Part shown: positions 12,001-25,243 of the stretch, in pieces
Layout: every line of letters starts with the position of its first letter
How positions within the stretch are numbered: the stretch's first letter is position 1
From: Anisakis pegreffii
Lineage: Eukaryota; Nematoda; Chromadorea; Rhabditida; Anisakidae
Assembly: GCA_035041965.1 (NCBI GenBank)
Contig: JAPYMA010000672.1
Span: forward strand, 1-64,000
DNA: 64,000 nucleotides
Direction of reading: 5' to 3'
The notes under the pieces: generated by a model
The model's input: only the letters and a program-made list of their open reading frames with translations
Database searches by the model: none
What the model was told of the DNA's origin: nothing
Program-made: the position numbers and the translations under genes

Positions 12001-15000
12001 CAATAACACCTCTCTTTTTGCTCCATTTCAACATTCAAGATCTTACTGCAGTAAGATCTTGAAATCAGAAAACAACTACAATATCGATTCAAGTGCAGAT
12101 TTTAAGTGCAGAAAACGATAGCTTCCAATTAAACGATATTATATTCCTATCATGTTCATCCGTTCAAAAATTCCGGATCTACATTCAATAACATTCTGTA
12201 TTCGATTTTGTGAACAAAATTATTGACGCTTTGTTTTTGGTATGTAAAAGATTCGTTGGTTCTGTTCTGGATCAAATTATACCAAATCAATCCTATATAA
12301 GCCTCAAATGTGTTACTTGGTAGACAATTTTATAAACAATTAAATGTTATAAAAACTCTCAATAACATTCTCTCACTACAATGCTTCTTCATAATCTTCA
12401 CACTATTCGCATTCAAATTACTCAAACGCTCGACTAGCAAATAATCGCTGTTAATGCTTTTTAATCTACACTCTGTCGATTGAACATCTTCGATATTAAA
12501 ATTTCTCGTACTCAACCGTAATAACCCAGCACTGCTATCAAGCATTGCGATGATCGCAGTGCAATAACAACCAAAATATTTCTATATTAGCCAAAGTATG
12601 GAATGAAGGGACATTCGACGAATACAACCATGTGCTCAAGTTCAGAATAAAATATTCGTGATGTGATTCAATTTCAAAATCCTCAAACCATGATGAGGGA
12701 TAGCACACCATGCAGCAGCCACAGTATCCAACAAAATGACTACTTGCTCAAAAATGATCACTGTGAACAGATCATGTCTGCGATCATCGAATACAATCTG
12801 AAAATAGCTGTCCCCTTTTGAATTCAGACGCAAATTATTCGTATGGAAACGTTTATTTAGTAACAGTTGTCCTATAATGAATTCAAGAAATCATCAGTAT
12901 GATATAGCACTTGAACAATTCAAACAATTGGATGCATCCGAAGATTAATGATCTTAATAATGATGATTAATGATAATGATGAGGATGTAACTGATAGTTT
13001 TTGATGGCAACGACGATTCGTGTACATCAAAGTTTTATTTATTGTTTGGTGAATGCTAAGGTTAATGCGAAGTTTAAAATAACAATTGTGTTGCTGATAG
13101 TTTGGAAGATATTGTTGAAGCTGAACTGTTGGTGTATTAATAACGATGTCAAATCACTGCCCATCTTAAATTAATTCATTTTATCACCCACTGTTTACCC
13201 ATTGTTCAATCTGAACTTCGTTCAACAGCTAATCAATACTGCTAATTGTAAGAGCATTTGAATGGGGGAATCAATCCACATAAATACCCTATATATCATA
13301 AATAATATCATATATCATAAATCTCATAATTTTCACTTGTTTCTGACAAAACAAAGCATCGGACATGATTAAAATATCACATTTCCTCGAATGATCTTCA
13401 TCCTTCAATAGACCATTCGCCCTCAACAGATATAGCTCATTGTCAGATAATAGGGAGTTTACTTCCTCCTGGATTTTCAGTATTAGTCAATGAATTAAGT
13501 TATATATTTCTGCTTAAAAATTTCTTACCAAAGATGTACACATCAGTTTGCCAGACATATGAATAGAATCTTATTGTAACGCACAGCATCATGCACTTGA
13601 TGTGTCCCTCTAACTATAAGACAAGAAAACTCACGTTGTTCCATGTCTATGTGACAGACTTTCCTTTGAACAGTTGTTCACTAATTTTCCCTCTGATGCT
13701 GAAAAATATTTTGAGATGCACTAAATTGTAGGCCAATTTCTCAGGTTGTGAGTGCGCTCAGATTTCACGAACAAAAGCTGAATAGATAGTTGCAGTGATT
13801 ACTTCAGCTGGCAGCATGATGTGAGCTGTAGAGGTAACCTGTGTTATGTTGAATGTGATTCAGCTGTTTGCAAGTTAATTGTAAACATTCATATTTCTCA
13901 TCAGCCTACTATGTTCTTCAAAGAAGTTCATATCGGGGCGTCTTTTAGGCTGATTGAATTGTTTGTTCAGCCTTCAGTGCTTCCTTAGTGCAAACCTGAT
14001 TGATCTTTGAAAAATATCCTGGTCAAAGCTAATCAGAAATGATATTTTAAAGAGTAAATTTGCTGCTCTCTCCAAAATTCTTCATAATAAAATCACAACA
14101 AACGAAGTTCGTAACGAAAACAAGACGGAAAATTCAATATATTTGATTGCCAAGCATCGTGAAGAAAACGACTGAAGATTCTGGAAGAGGAAGTAATTTG
14201 ACAATGAGTAGTGACGAAGAGAATGAGAAGTAGCATTCAATATAGTAGTGATGCGAGCAATTATCACGTCTCAAAAAAAAATTCAACTCAGAGTGTAGCG
14301 ATTTGATGATCGGTAGAATGACACGAATGAACTGTCATCAAATATTGAAAAGTGCTGATGCTGTCTGCACTGGAATGAGTATGACCCTTAATGCTGATGT
14401 TTGATAAGGCATTGCTGATGTTCCTCACTGGTATGGTCTTCTTACATAATAGGATCTAAAATCAATTGCAGGCTTGAATCTATCACTGGTATTGCAATTG
14501 GCAAGTCAAGAGCAGAATGTCGATCCAGTAGTGAGGGATCATGCTGTGGAAATCTTAACACGACATATCGATGATGCGTTGAAATATCAACGAGATTACG
14601 GAAGTCGAAATAAAAGCGTTCGTTAGTTCGAAGTCTTTATTAACTAATTGCTAGACTGCCTCATTTCTCATTCATCAGTTCAAAAATATCAAACTATTTG
14701 TAATCAGTTGATTTGATGATTTGAACGCTATGGGCATAAATCGTACGGTTAGCTAGTCATTAGATCACATGATTACGCTTGCTTTGAATTGTTCTTCTGG
14801 TCATTTTCGAAGATATTTCAGCAAAATTATTTTCAGGTATATCTGTTTGCAATATTCAAACTAGGTAAGGTCTATGGAGCATATGTGTCAATAGTGTATT
14901 TATTTGTGAAAAGCTTGCATTTGGGTAATGTGGTGCTGCAGTTCATTATGCTGAACAATTTCCTCGAAACATCCGAGTATCCTTTATTTGGTGGACACGT

Positions 15001-16671
15001 TCTCTATGATCTGTTGATGGTATGTATCTGCTTTATCAGTTTGCAGAATAAAATGAAATGCAGTCGAAAAGCAACGTAGTCTCCATCTAGAAATCAGTTT
15101 TTTAACTTTAAGTTTTAAGGCTAAAATGTTTGATTTTTAATTATTCACCGCGAAACAAATCAATACGCGAGTAAAGAGAAGAGAAGTTTCTTCAATGGGC
15201 CAATCGATGTTCATCTCAAGACTCTTGAAATGAAGTGCATCAATTATAGTGATCAGTGAACCGAATTGTCCGCATTTTTTCCGTAATCTTTAACCATTTA
15301 AGCGGTTGCACCATCCGAGTTTCAGAGTTATGATGCATTCCGCATTGCAATTCAATCTATCCACATCTCAAATTTGAGTGTATAATGCAATACAATGAAT
15401 CAAAGTGATATTTCAGGGTCGTGAATGGCGTGATTCGGGGAAATTTCCAAGAGTGACGCTGTGTGATTTTGAGATTCGTGTGCTGGGCAATGTGCATAGG
15501 CATACAGTGCAATGCGTTTTGGTCATAAATATGTTCACTGAGAAAATATTTGTATTTTTGTGGTTATGGTTATTGTTGCTATCGTTTGGTACAGCCATAA
15601 ATCTAGTCGTATGGTTTCTATCGCTGGCGTTCTCGTCGTGGCGCCATTCGTTTGTGACGAAGTTCTTAGAGTGTGAATCCGATCAAACGCATCGTTTCGT
15701 ACACCATTTCTTACGACCCGATGGTGTTTTGCTACTTCACGTCAGTTTTTTCCGCACTTTCAAAAGAAATTCGTCGCTTTTCAGCCAACTTCCCCAATTG
15801 CTGTCTGCATTTCACTCATTCCGTTGTACAGTAGTAGACCTTACGGCCTGTATACAACCACAAAAACGAAGATGAATTCCAACTGGAATGAAATATCACT
15901 TTTATGACCACTAGTTATTCATCATTTCTCGTTGAAAGATCGATCGGTTCAGCATCACTCACATCAATGTTCATTGGCTTATTGTAATGATAAAAAGGTG
16001 TTCTAGTTGTTCTACGGTCCTAATCTTCAGTGGATAAGATTGGATTTCAATCCAATCTAGGCATTAGTTTAGGGATCGAGTAGTTTCAGTCAAATTATTT
16101 TCGACTGATTATTTAAACGAATTTGATCAATTTAATAGATCAAACCGACTGGAACAGATCAATTAATGCTCTAAATAGATTGATCGCAAATCAGTGATCT
16201 ATGATAATAGTGGTTAAGGATATGTACGGACCTGATGAATGCGATTTTCATTACACTGATAATGACACATCAACAGAGGCAGTCGATATGAGCAAATGAC
16301 TAGGATAATGTAAAAATGCTGGCGATGATCATGATAATGATATTAGTATCATTAGTATTATCGCAAAACAAAATGATACGAGATTTTTTGATTAAATGAG
16401 AAACGATTTAAAGAAGTGCTTGTAGATGGTGGCCGTGCATGCGGGTAATATAATTTGTGCGCGTTTAACCGAATCGCTATGGCTTCGGTACTTGCAACGG
16501 AGTGGCAAATTGACTGTATTTGATGTTGATAAGAGCACATCATCTTGTGATGAAAAACAATCGTCGACCAGCAATCACTCTAAAAAGTTGATTATCAGTG
16601 ATGATCACGAAAGCTGGCATGAACCTAGCTTACCACCTCCTATGCCGTTATTGCCGTCATCGATGAGGTGA
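9021..16671 (+). CDS. Innexin gap-junction protein, complete 7-exon gene
   Basis: Four-pass subunit of invertebrate gap junctions. Exons: 9021-9180, 10547-10650, 10934-11072, 14472-14617, 14837-15019, 15417-15740, 16426-16671, totalling 1302 nt (433 aa, a usual innexin length). Signature motifs: [18 protein letters not shown] before TM1; first loop with Cys59 (HPIECF) and Cys77 (ENYCW); YYQWV at 105-109 opening TM2; TM3 about 190-215; second loop with Cys260 (VTLCDF) and Cys277 (TVQC); TM4 about 283-308 ([11 protein letters not shown]). The cytoplasmic tail starts [15 protein letters not shown] and ends in a Pro-rich stretch. All four loop cysteines are present. The third intron is 3.4 kb. 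The donor of exon 4 (AGC|GTTCGT) is weak and chosen by phase, and exon 5 could start 15 bases earlier at 14822. I chose ATG 9021. The next in-frame ATG is at 9048. The paralogue cannot be assigned. Confidence 0.93.
11073..14471. other. Large third intron of the innexin gene
   Basis: 3.4 kb of AT-rich DNA. It contains a 30-bp perfect palindrome (12034-12063) and, on the minus strand at 11545-11883, an open frame of 113 codons without ATG. That frame's first half ([19 protein letters not shown]) looks protein-like but is not assignable. Nothing else recognised. Confidence 0.5.
12034..12063. repeat. 30-bp perfect palindrome
   Basis: The sequence is TTCAAGATCTTACTG followed by its exact reverse complement, centred on CTGCAG with no spacer. 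It lies inside the innexin's large intron. It could form a cruciform or be a chance or regulatory palindrome. Flanking bases are not complementary. Confidence 0.9.
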
Positions 16672-19400
16672 TTCGTTGTTTTGTTATTATTATCCTTATT
16701 AGTGTGAGTGAAAGTGTACGATCCCAGTTAACAGTACCTCTCTTGTTACCATTATTACTGCTTAAAATGTTTACAAGCTGATTTGATATGAGCTAATCAT
16801 GCATTATTCCACTCAGAATCAGTAAGGTCATTTAACCTGAATTGATCTTTCATCAATTCAATTAATAATATTTTGAATTCGTTCAGAAAATCTAATCCAT
16901 TCAACAGTGCACATCGTAGCAATTAGCATTTTAAGGAAACAAACCGGTAATCCACCATGCCAGGGTGCCATACCGCTGTGTGCTTCGAATCGAACCAGCG
17001 AGTCTTCGTCGAAATCTCAAAAACACGCAAAGTGATTACTGTTCATATTCTGAGCATTATACGTAATAAAGATGGAATATCTTCGTAAATTGTGTCTCTT
17101 TCACTGATACATCAGCGAAATTATCAATGTTGAACTCATGTTATTTGTTTCAATTATTCATTCTGCATTATTCTTATTATCATTATCATCGCAATAATGA
17201 GAATTGCAACTGCAAAAATGTGAATCATCACTTTAAAACAAACAATTAAATAAATGAAAAACTATTTGTATGTAAATAAAATCAGTGTGAATGGTTTGAA
17301 ATGATTGAATTGAATGTCAAAATATAATGCGTATTATCACGTCTTACAGGGCACGTTCTTATTATGCGAGTGAGCGATTGTGAGCAGACGGAAGCATTCA
17401 TGCAATCTAACAAAATGAAAGGGATAAACATAAATAATGTTCTTTTTTTTTTGTTGTTTTATTTGGGTTATTTTTCTTGAAATGGCAAATTGGATGTAAT
17501 AACAGTCAATGATTTTGTGCGATATTATCCGCTGATACTCGTGTTCATTTTGTTTGTTAATTCATTATTTGTTTTGTTCTGTTTTTTTGCTATTTATAAG
17601 TTGTCTTTCAACGTTGTGCCATACAATTTGTGAATTTTTTTTTGGATTGATATTTTCACACACATTTTAATGTATATACAATAGTGGAAGTTGAGGTATT
17701 TCTCTATGTATGATCAACGCATAGTTACAGTCGTAATCACCTGATTTGTTGATCAACCAGAAAATCTTTTGAACTACCTATCTACCTACCTACTGATATC
17801 CTCGAGCTTCATTTCAGCATTATTGTTTGGTATCAGCGCTGCATGCAGTTGACAAGGAAGGTATTAAAAATGAATAAATTTTTCGGGAAATGACAATCGA
17901 TGCTGAATATCAAACGATAAATCCAAACTGATAAAGGTTATCACAATGATAGTGATGAAGTAATTGATATTTCGAATAAATTATTTGAAAAACTTCATTT
18001 ATACTTTGGTGTATTTGTATATGCGCACATTCTGTTCAAACCACTTCATTCATCATTGCGTTTCTGTTGTTGTTCTGTATTTATTTCACTACTTTTATCG
18101 TAAAATATCGTAAAATTTGTCCGACTCAACTGCTGCGATTGGAAATCGTAACACCACAGCAATAGGGCAAAAACTGACGCAAAGCAGTCGAACTGATGAC
18201 ATGGTGAAGCGAAAATTACGAAGTGATTGTGGAAACTATATAATTAGCAACAGTTCCTAGACAAGGATCCACCAAATTTATTTGCAAATCTCTTGCATGT
18301 TAATTAATTCGACTGCAGATTATTACATTATAAGTGGACCGACAAGAAAAATCGAAATTGGGAACAGATAAAAGGCAAAGTAACTGGAGTTCAATAAAAA
18401 CATGACTGGATAATGTGGAATAACATAAGACATTTGAAGACTCAAAAAACTGGTTCAAATTAATGAATATCGGGAACAAAAGGAAAGCCGTGTTCCGGAA
18501 ATCCCTCAGTGGCGTGAAGGAAATTAAATTTTTGGAATGGAAGAAGTATTTTTAGAACCTTATTTATCGAGAGCTACCAGTGCATAAAGTCTGAAATTCC
18601 CATTCTACTTTTCAAGCATCATAATAATAATGCTCAACTGGGTTTTATGACATTTCGAAGCTCACTTCTATCTCTGAAACTGTCCATAATCATGCCTTTA
18701 TAATATATTCCATCCTGAGAATTTACAGTTCGATTTAAAAGCAAATCCCTCTCAATTTACACAACACAAACTGTTACTCGATTGCATTTCCGCTCTCATC
18801 GCCATCATCATTTGATTTGTTAGTGTTGTTCGTATTACATGTCTAGCCTTACATATAACGGGATGTCAAAGAGTTGATGAGGAAAAGGAATATGAGGAGG
18901 GATTTAATAACTCACAAAGGGATACAAAGGGCTACACTCAATTATAGATGGCCACAGCAGACAGGATATCTTACGAATGATGCGAATGCAAATGTTAGTC
19001 ACATGATTCGTTAACCAGTCAGTCATCAATTCATTCAGACGTTCGTTCAGCTGATTTCTGTTCATCCGTATTTGTATGGGGTTTTCTTCTGTTTCACCGT
19101 CCCTCTTCACCGACCCTCTAACGATTGCAGTGATCCTTTCTTTATCCCAACATTGCTATATCCCCTTCTCATCTCTATCTGCTCATGTTTGCATATATAG
19201 CGTTATGCTATACGCCCATTGTCATTATGCTCATCGCAATTATCATTATCGTTCGCTGCCCTTACCGCACTGCGAGGCCACAAGCTTAGTAGAGACGAAG
19301 TCCTTGAAGTGCTCTAACGGCTAGTCTGGTTAGCAGGCACATTCATTGTTTGGGTGCTGTTGTATGCTGTGGATAGCTTGAATCCATTTTTTTGCAGTCA
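16672..19400. other. Intergenic region downstream of the innexin
   Basis: AT-rich DNA with T-runs (about 17440-17650), CTAC repeats (about 17778-17800) and short imperfect inverted repeats. No exon or RNA gene I can support. The start of the membrane-protein gene to the right may lie inside it. Confidence 0.4.
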
Positions 19401-22400
19401 TATATTGATTGCTTCCAGTGGATTGTTTGGTTGCATATCTGTTTTACTTACTAACATATATAGATATTGATTTCTCAAGTCCTTTTATTCATAAGAGATC
19501 CACGAAAAGCATTTCCATCCAATCCATATATTCCATGTTGCAGGTGTCAACGATTCAGAATGGTATCCTTCGTGCCTCATTATTTTGTTCCGCTGCCACT
19601 CGTCCTATCCCTATTTCCAACTCGATATTCACAAAGGCTACAACTTTCATTTCATGCCATTCTAACGTTCTGCTATCTTTTTATACCATCGTTATTCCTG
19701 GCGCCTCTCGTAAGTTCATAATTAATCTTATTTACTCGTCTATTTTCATTTTTTTTCATGGATTCCGTTCCAGCCATCATGTCATACCAATCACCATTTT
19801 GTGTGATTCCATTAGAAGCAGCCGTATGAATTTTGAATTCCATAAGAACATTCCAAAGTCATTATGTAATTGTAAGTATTCCTCATGAGAGGTATTCGGC
19901 CATTCGAGCCTATTTCTTACGCATATTTTGATCGGCAAATGCTCCCTCTGATCGAGAAATGCTCTCTTTGATTATTGAAGACATTCACCTTTCTCTGATC
20001 GCTTAATCGCTCGTAGGGTACTGTCGAAAAATCGTTTAAGCAGTACACTGCTCTATGTAAAAAGACGTGTTAAAGCATCACTGAATCCCATAAGGATCAA
20101 GATATGAGTTTAATGTCGTCCTTAGGTATTATTGCATAGCAAGAGGCTTAGCAAAACACTATAAGTCCTACTGATATCGGCCTTACGTTCTGAGCTTATC
20201 AACATGAGCATTTGTTCATAGTGAATTGGAGAGTCTCGAACCAAAGCTCTTTCTGAATTTGTTGGATTACCAATTATTATTTCAGGTTGATGGTAAACTG
20301 GACCCATTGCACGTCTTTCTACAGCGATATGCGTCCATTTTTCATGTGAGTTTCATTTGAATTCGCACATTCCATCGCGGGAATATAATATGAGCCTCTT
20401 AAGTCTGCTGATTGTAAGCAGTTGTTCTCGCCCCAGGATAAGTTCTATATGATTGATGACCTTGAAAGGATTATGTATTTATTCCTTTCATTTCTGAACT
20501 GCAGTCAGATTCGAATATAACAACATGAAAACATCTGATTCACTTCGTTGCTGTCAGAGAATTCGTCTTCGACTGCGCTAATTGAAATAGATCTAAGAAA
20601 ATTGCTACATCTCCTCAGCTAAGCAAAATCGCTCGGCAAAATATATATTTTCCTGAATGTAGAGATCCAGCTGGATCGAATAATGTAAAAAAATTCATAT
20701 GTTACTGGGCAAACTTGAGAAGACGGTAGCCTTGAAGATGGCACCCGAGATATTATTAATATAATGCCTATATCTCCTCAACTAAGCCAAATTGCTCAGT
20801 AAATTTTATAATATTCTGAATCTAGAGGTTCTGCTGGATCAAACAGTGAAAAGAAATTTGCATGTTTCCGGGCAAACCTGAGAAGACGGTTAGCTCGAAG
20901 ATCGCAATCCGCCTGTTGCTATATTAACATATTGATTGCTCTATAGTGATTAATGTAGATTAATGATGAGCGCGACTGCGCTCATTGGAATGCATCTAAG
21001 AAAAATGCTGTATCTCCTCAGCTAAGCAAAATCGCTCGGCAAAATATATGTTTTTCTGAATGTAGAGATCCAGCTGGATCGAATAATGTAAAAAAATTCA
21101 TATGTTACTGGGCAAACTTGAGAAGACGGTAGGCTTTAATATGGCACCCCTATATTGAATGATAGCACTGTTGGAAGATGTAATTACAGATTGCGTATGC
21201 ATACTTCCTGGTGTACGCACCACGAGCAGATCGTTCAGTGTTCTTCGGACGATTCATTTCAGCGTTAATGATTCTGACTTCACATCTTTTCACTACCTAC
21301 CGTCTGTATGAAACGAATGCACGTGGTGTTCGACTCAACCATCAAGTAGTTTTCAAACATCTTTTATTATCGTTTCTCTTTTTCAGTTTTAAATGTTTCT
21401 GACAGGCGATCTTTTGCATGATATCGGTAAGTTTTATCTTATATAGTTCTTGACGATAAGGACTGATTAGGACGATCGCGTAGCCCGAGGGTGACTGTAT
21501 ATCCTTCCGTCGTTTCGGCGCTATTTCGTTTAACCAGAATCAATTCAAGTCACTGAGTGTTTCACGCAGAGTAATTGTGAATTATGCTCTATATCAAAAA
21601 CGGATTCGTTTTGAAGTAATACATCGAGTAAGACGACAAGCTTACGTCTAATGTAATCAAAATCGAACGATGTTTGTACCGAAAATAATCACTTTGATTG
21701 TTGATGATAAATTTAAGTTCCTATTCGTATCGCTGGCAATCTACGGTGTTTGGTTGGCTGCAGAGCTGTGGCAGTTCATTTTCGATAAGAGTGGTTATAA
21801 TGAGGAAATAGATGCGATGTGTCAGCGTACACGACGTTGGGTGGAAACCAGAGATACGCGTTCAACTGACAATCTTCTCTTCTTCGATTCTGCCTTCATC
21901 GCCTCAAATGCATTCCTACATTTTGCGTTTCCACATCAGATCCTCAAAACTACGGTTCGTCCAGTCAGTCATTGCTATCTTTCAACCTAGAATCGCCTAC
22001 GGAGCATCATACTACGAAGAGTTTGGAACTGAGTTTGTGGATATTATCCGATCATTGATCACACTGCATAAGTAATAACGAATGAAACCAACAGATCACT
22101 ATTGATAATAAAACTTTTAAATTGTCATCCAGATCAAATCTGAATACGCTCTCGATGCTGTACATTTGATGTTGGCTCGTCAATACGGTGCGTATTTGAT
22201 CGCATTTGCATTCGTTTCGGTTCTTGCCGTGCATTTCACACTGAAGAATCAACGCATTTACATGCTCTCGAGAATTATCGTAAGTTTTCATCGTTATTCC
22301 CAAAGTTTCAAGAAGTACGTTCCAAAATTTAATTTGGTATTGCCAGATGCGAGATCGTATTCCGATTGCTGGAACGTTTCTTTCAAATCTCCTCGCATTC

Positions 22401-22940
22401 TTCAAAGGTGTATGACTTCACGACAATCTCATCTACGATACTTTCAGCAAATCACTCAAAATCGTTGATGTGCTCGATTGATACCTTGATAAGTTAGTGG
22501 AATAATAGGAATGATTTCAGTTTCGGTTTTCATCGAAACCTCGCGGCTTTATTCGCGGCTGAATTACTGTACGATGATAGGATCCACACAGTAGAAGTAT
22601 TGATAAATGATAGCTTAATATTGACAGTAATAAGCATAAGCGATCGTAGCATTCAGTATGATCATAACAATGTTCAGCTTATATTGCTCTTGATGCTACA
22701 TTTGTTTAGATGCAAATGAGCTTAGTCGTTCTGAACGTTTTGGGTCATTGGAGTGATTCCGTATATCATACACAACACATCATACCGTTCATGATATCAG
22801 CGTTCTATATCACCTTCCTCATATCGTTGTTCTATCGTTTACAACGTATTGACGATCGTGCGTGGAACGGCGAAAAGATAACCATCACCAGAAGAATGAA
22901 ATCACCATCAATGGAAGGAAGACATGGGAAAGAACTGTAA
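19400..22940 (+). CDS. Putative multi-exon polytopic membrane protein, family not recognised
   Basis: Several plus-strand open segments end at good donors or begin at good acceptors and are strongly hydrophobic in one frame. About 19554-19710 (PLPLVLSLFPTRYSQRLQ, then a TM helix, GTAAGT donor). About 20285-20338 (GKLDPLHVFLQRYASIFH, GTGAGT donor). About 21205-21330 (FFGRFISALMILTSHLFTTY). About 21670-21810 (FLFVSLAIYGVWLAAELW). About 21945-22072 (FQPRIAYGASYYEEFG). 22134-22279 (LMLARQYGAYLIAFAFVSVL, GTAAGT donor). 22710-22940 (HIIPFMISAFYITFLISLFY, then a basic tail and stop). The last two join in phase. Earlier junctions do not all phase cleanly, so the full model, start and number of TM helices are unsettled. 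I do not recognise the family. Confidence 0.5.
20571..21133. repeat. Three-copy dispersed/tandem repeat of about 160 bp
   Basis: Copies at 20571-20730, about 20764-20894 and about 20973-21133, all in the same orientation. Copies 1 and 3 are nearly identical over 160 bp (shared CTCCTCAGCTAAGCAAAATC, GATCCAGCTGGATC and CAAACTTGAGAAGACGGTAG). Copy 2 is shorter and clearly diverged. Each contains the 14-bp palindrome GATCCAGCTGGATC or a decayed form of it. No coding potential seen. They lie within an intron or gap of the putative membrane-protein gene. Confidence 0.88.
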
Positions 22941-24177
22941 ATTACCCGAACCAATATGCAAAAATTTTGAAAAATTATCGAGTTCGGATCGCCCTCTCTG
23001 AAAAAAAGGTTCCACTGAATATTTCTGGCGAAACTGACTTTTTGCTGTACATTGATTGTAGAAAAAACCATGTAACGCATGAATTGTCATGACTATTGTA
23101 TATATTGTTTGCACTCTGTCCTATATTCACATCTCATAATCCTGTCCTTTTGTTGGACGCATTCAAGCCATCATTATCCATTCAACTACCAATCATTATT
23201 CATCCAATGGCCGTGAATATTCGATTCGAGTTAAATGAACACTTCTATATAGGTGTAATTTGTATATTTGCAATTATAAGCGCATGTGTACGTTCAGTTT
23301 GCATCGACTCCTTTGCAATTCCATATTTTTGCAGATGTAGTTTCGTTGTATTTCGTCCACTACTTTATTACTTCACTATCATTTCCATCAGTATTTGGTG
23401 TTATTGTTTATTACTTCTGGCAATATATTACTCAAATGGATACCTCCGTTTCATAAATTGCTTCTTACATGTGATATTCACCTTCTTTCATGAAATTTCA
23501 TTCACCTTATCCATCCTATCGTCAAATGATCTCTGAACTCGTCGTTTGATACGACTACAAATAATTATGCAAATTGATTATTGCATCAACTTTGTGTATG
23601 ATCCCATCTTTTGTTGTATTACTTTGTCGCATATGTTGAACAATATGGCAAATTTGTGCATCACGCTATTGCTAAACTTTTACATTTATTCAATTTCATC
23701 AAGTAATCAATGAATTTTGTAGAATATTTTTTGTAATCTAATCAGCCAGTGGCCAAATAATTTGACTTTCGTTTTTCTTATATCACAATCGTTCCTTATG
23801 TTTAAGTTTTCGATAAACTTGTCCATACAACAGATATGGTCACCTAAACTCCGCACTCCAACGAGTTGCACCGTGTTTTCGTCTGATAATCGCTTGGTGT
23901 AGTAATATTTCGCTTCCAAAAGAGTGATATTTGAAGTTGAGGTGGATGGTCAACAAGCACCATGAAATCTTCACTGAACGTCTCGATTACATATCTCCTA
24001 TTCAGTTTAGCTCATTCTAGGAATAAGTTATGAGTTTTGAGAACATAAATGTAACTGTTATTGCTGATTTTGAAACTCAATCGCCGAGGTGTATTCACAA
24101 AGTTTCACAAATAAATGAAACATTGATATCACAAAATCAAACAAGCGAACATTGTTATGAACCAAACGGTTTTTCCT
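22941..24177. other. Intergenic between the membrane-protein gene and Ly6
   Basis: Convergent interval. A 147-codon hydrophobic open frame lies on the plus strand at 23096-23536, but it is pyrimidine-rich, has no ATG start and matches nothing. A short minus-strand open frame at 23707-23919 is also unassigned. Confidence 0.4.
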
Positions 24178-25243
24178 TCACTTGAATACGATCAGATTGA
24201 CGATGAGAATAAACAGAGTCGTGAAGATCGATCCAATCGACGAAGCACTTCCGCTTGGAGGTATAGTATGGTACATTCGATGACCGTTGCATGCATCCGA
24301 ATCGCATGTGTTGCACTCAGTATTTTTCACGTAGCCACCAATATCATGGCATCGTTCGTGTGTTGAACATCCCAATGCGTACACTGCAAATTGATTCGCT
24401 GATCTGTTTTTGTTCGATTTCATAACATCAGTATGTGACTATGAATCACTATCACTAGATTTTTATTCATAAACATTTTTGCTTATCAGTGTATAACTGA
24501 TAGTGGAGTTTTTACGTTTATGGATGGTGAACATCTTCCACGGTTTGTCTGGTGCACTATCATCCAGTTGGTTCGATTGAAAAAATGCAGTTGATTGTTC
24601 GTATGCGATGAATTGAGAAGGATTGAGGAATAAGATGAACACGAACAGTCATTCAGGCTTTAGGCAGTTGAACCATAACTGTTTGAATTGCGATTCATAC
24701 CACAGAACATCTCACTCACCTCTGTGATCGTTGTTTTTGAATTTATAGCAGAACGTTGATTCAGGTGAACACCTCTCGATAACCCAGTGCTCCGGAGTTG
24801 GGCATGTCTCATCAGAGCATGTATAGCAGTTGATTGCGTTACATACTAAAAGCACATTATATACGCACTCGTTATTGAGCTTATTAAATTGCATTCACAT
24901 GATACGTGTGAATGCTTGCGTTTTGCTCTATTCAATATCACATCGGCAAGAAGTAAATTTAGAGAAAATCCGATGGTATTGTTTTTTAGATATGAATCTG
25001 ACAGCTCAGTTTTCATCTCATCAGAAAATTAATTCATTAATTTTGAATATGAACCAAAATCATGGTGAAGGCAATACTAGGCTCTCAATGTTTATTTTTC
25101 AAACTTGGTTTCATTGGTTTCATTGAAAGTCATCGAAACTGATCGAGTAATGGAGTAAACATTTCATTAAAAAGCAATTTAAACTTCAAACCTTGAATGA
25201 AATAAATGGTCACAAACAAGGTGAACGCTGAACGACGCATCAT
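24178..25243 (-). CDS. Ly6/uPAR (three-finger) GPI-anchored protein, complete 3-exon gene
   Basis: Small secreted or surface protein of 127 aa. Exons: 25192-25243, 24720-24845, 24178-24383, with phases 1 and 1 matching. The N-terminal signal peptide is MMRRSAFTLFVTIYFIQV. The mature domain has ten cysteines in the LU order, from CYTC through CSTHERC to CNTCDSDACN, ending in the diagnostic Cys-Asn. A Ser/Gly stretch (PPSGSASS) and a C-terminal hydrophobic helix (IFTTLFILIVNLIVFK) then form a GPI-attachment signal. Nematode relatives (odr-2/hot and other Ly6-like proteins) modulate receptors and neuronal signalling at the cell surface. The exact paralogue and partner are unknown. An acceptor-like TTATCAG lies one base before the first ATG, which suits spliced-leader addition. 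Confidence 0.88.

Noticed and set aside
15413..15598. Antisense frame over innexin exon 6
   Set aside because: Shadow of the coding strand. The plus-strand innexin motifs explain it.
16975..17005. tRNA-like GGTTCGATTC motif on the minus strand
   Set aside because: The bases flanking the loop do not form a T-arm stem and no acceptor or anticodon arms could be placed.
23096..23536. 147-codon hydrophobic plus-strand frame
   Set aside because: No ATG start, strong pyrimidine bias that yields hydrophobic codons by chance, no splice partners and no known motif.
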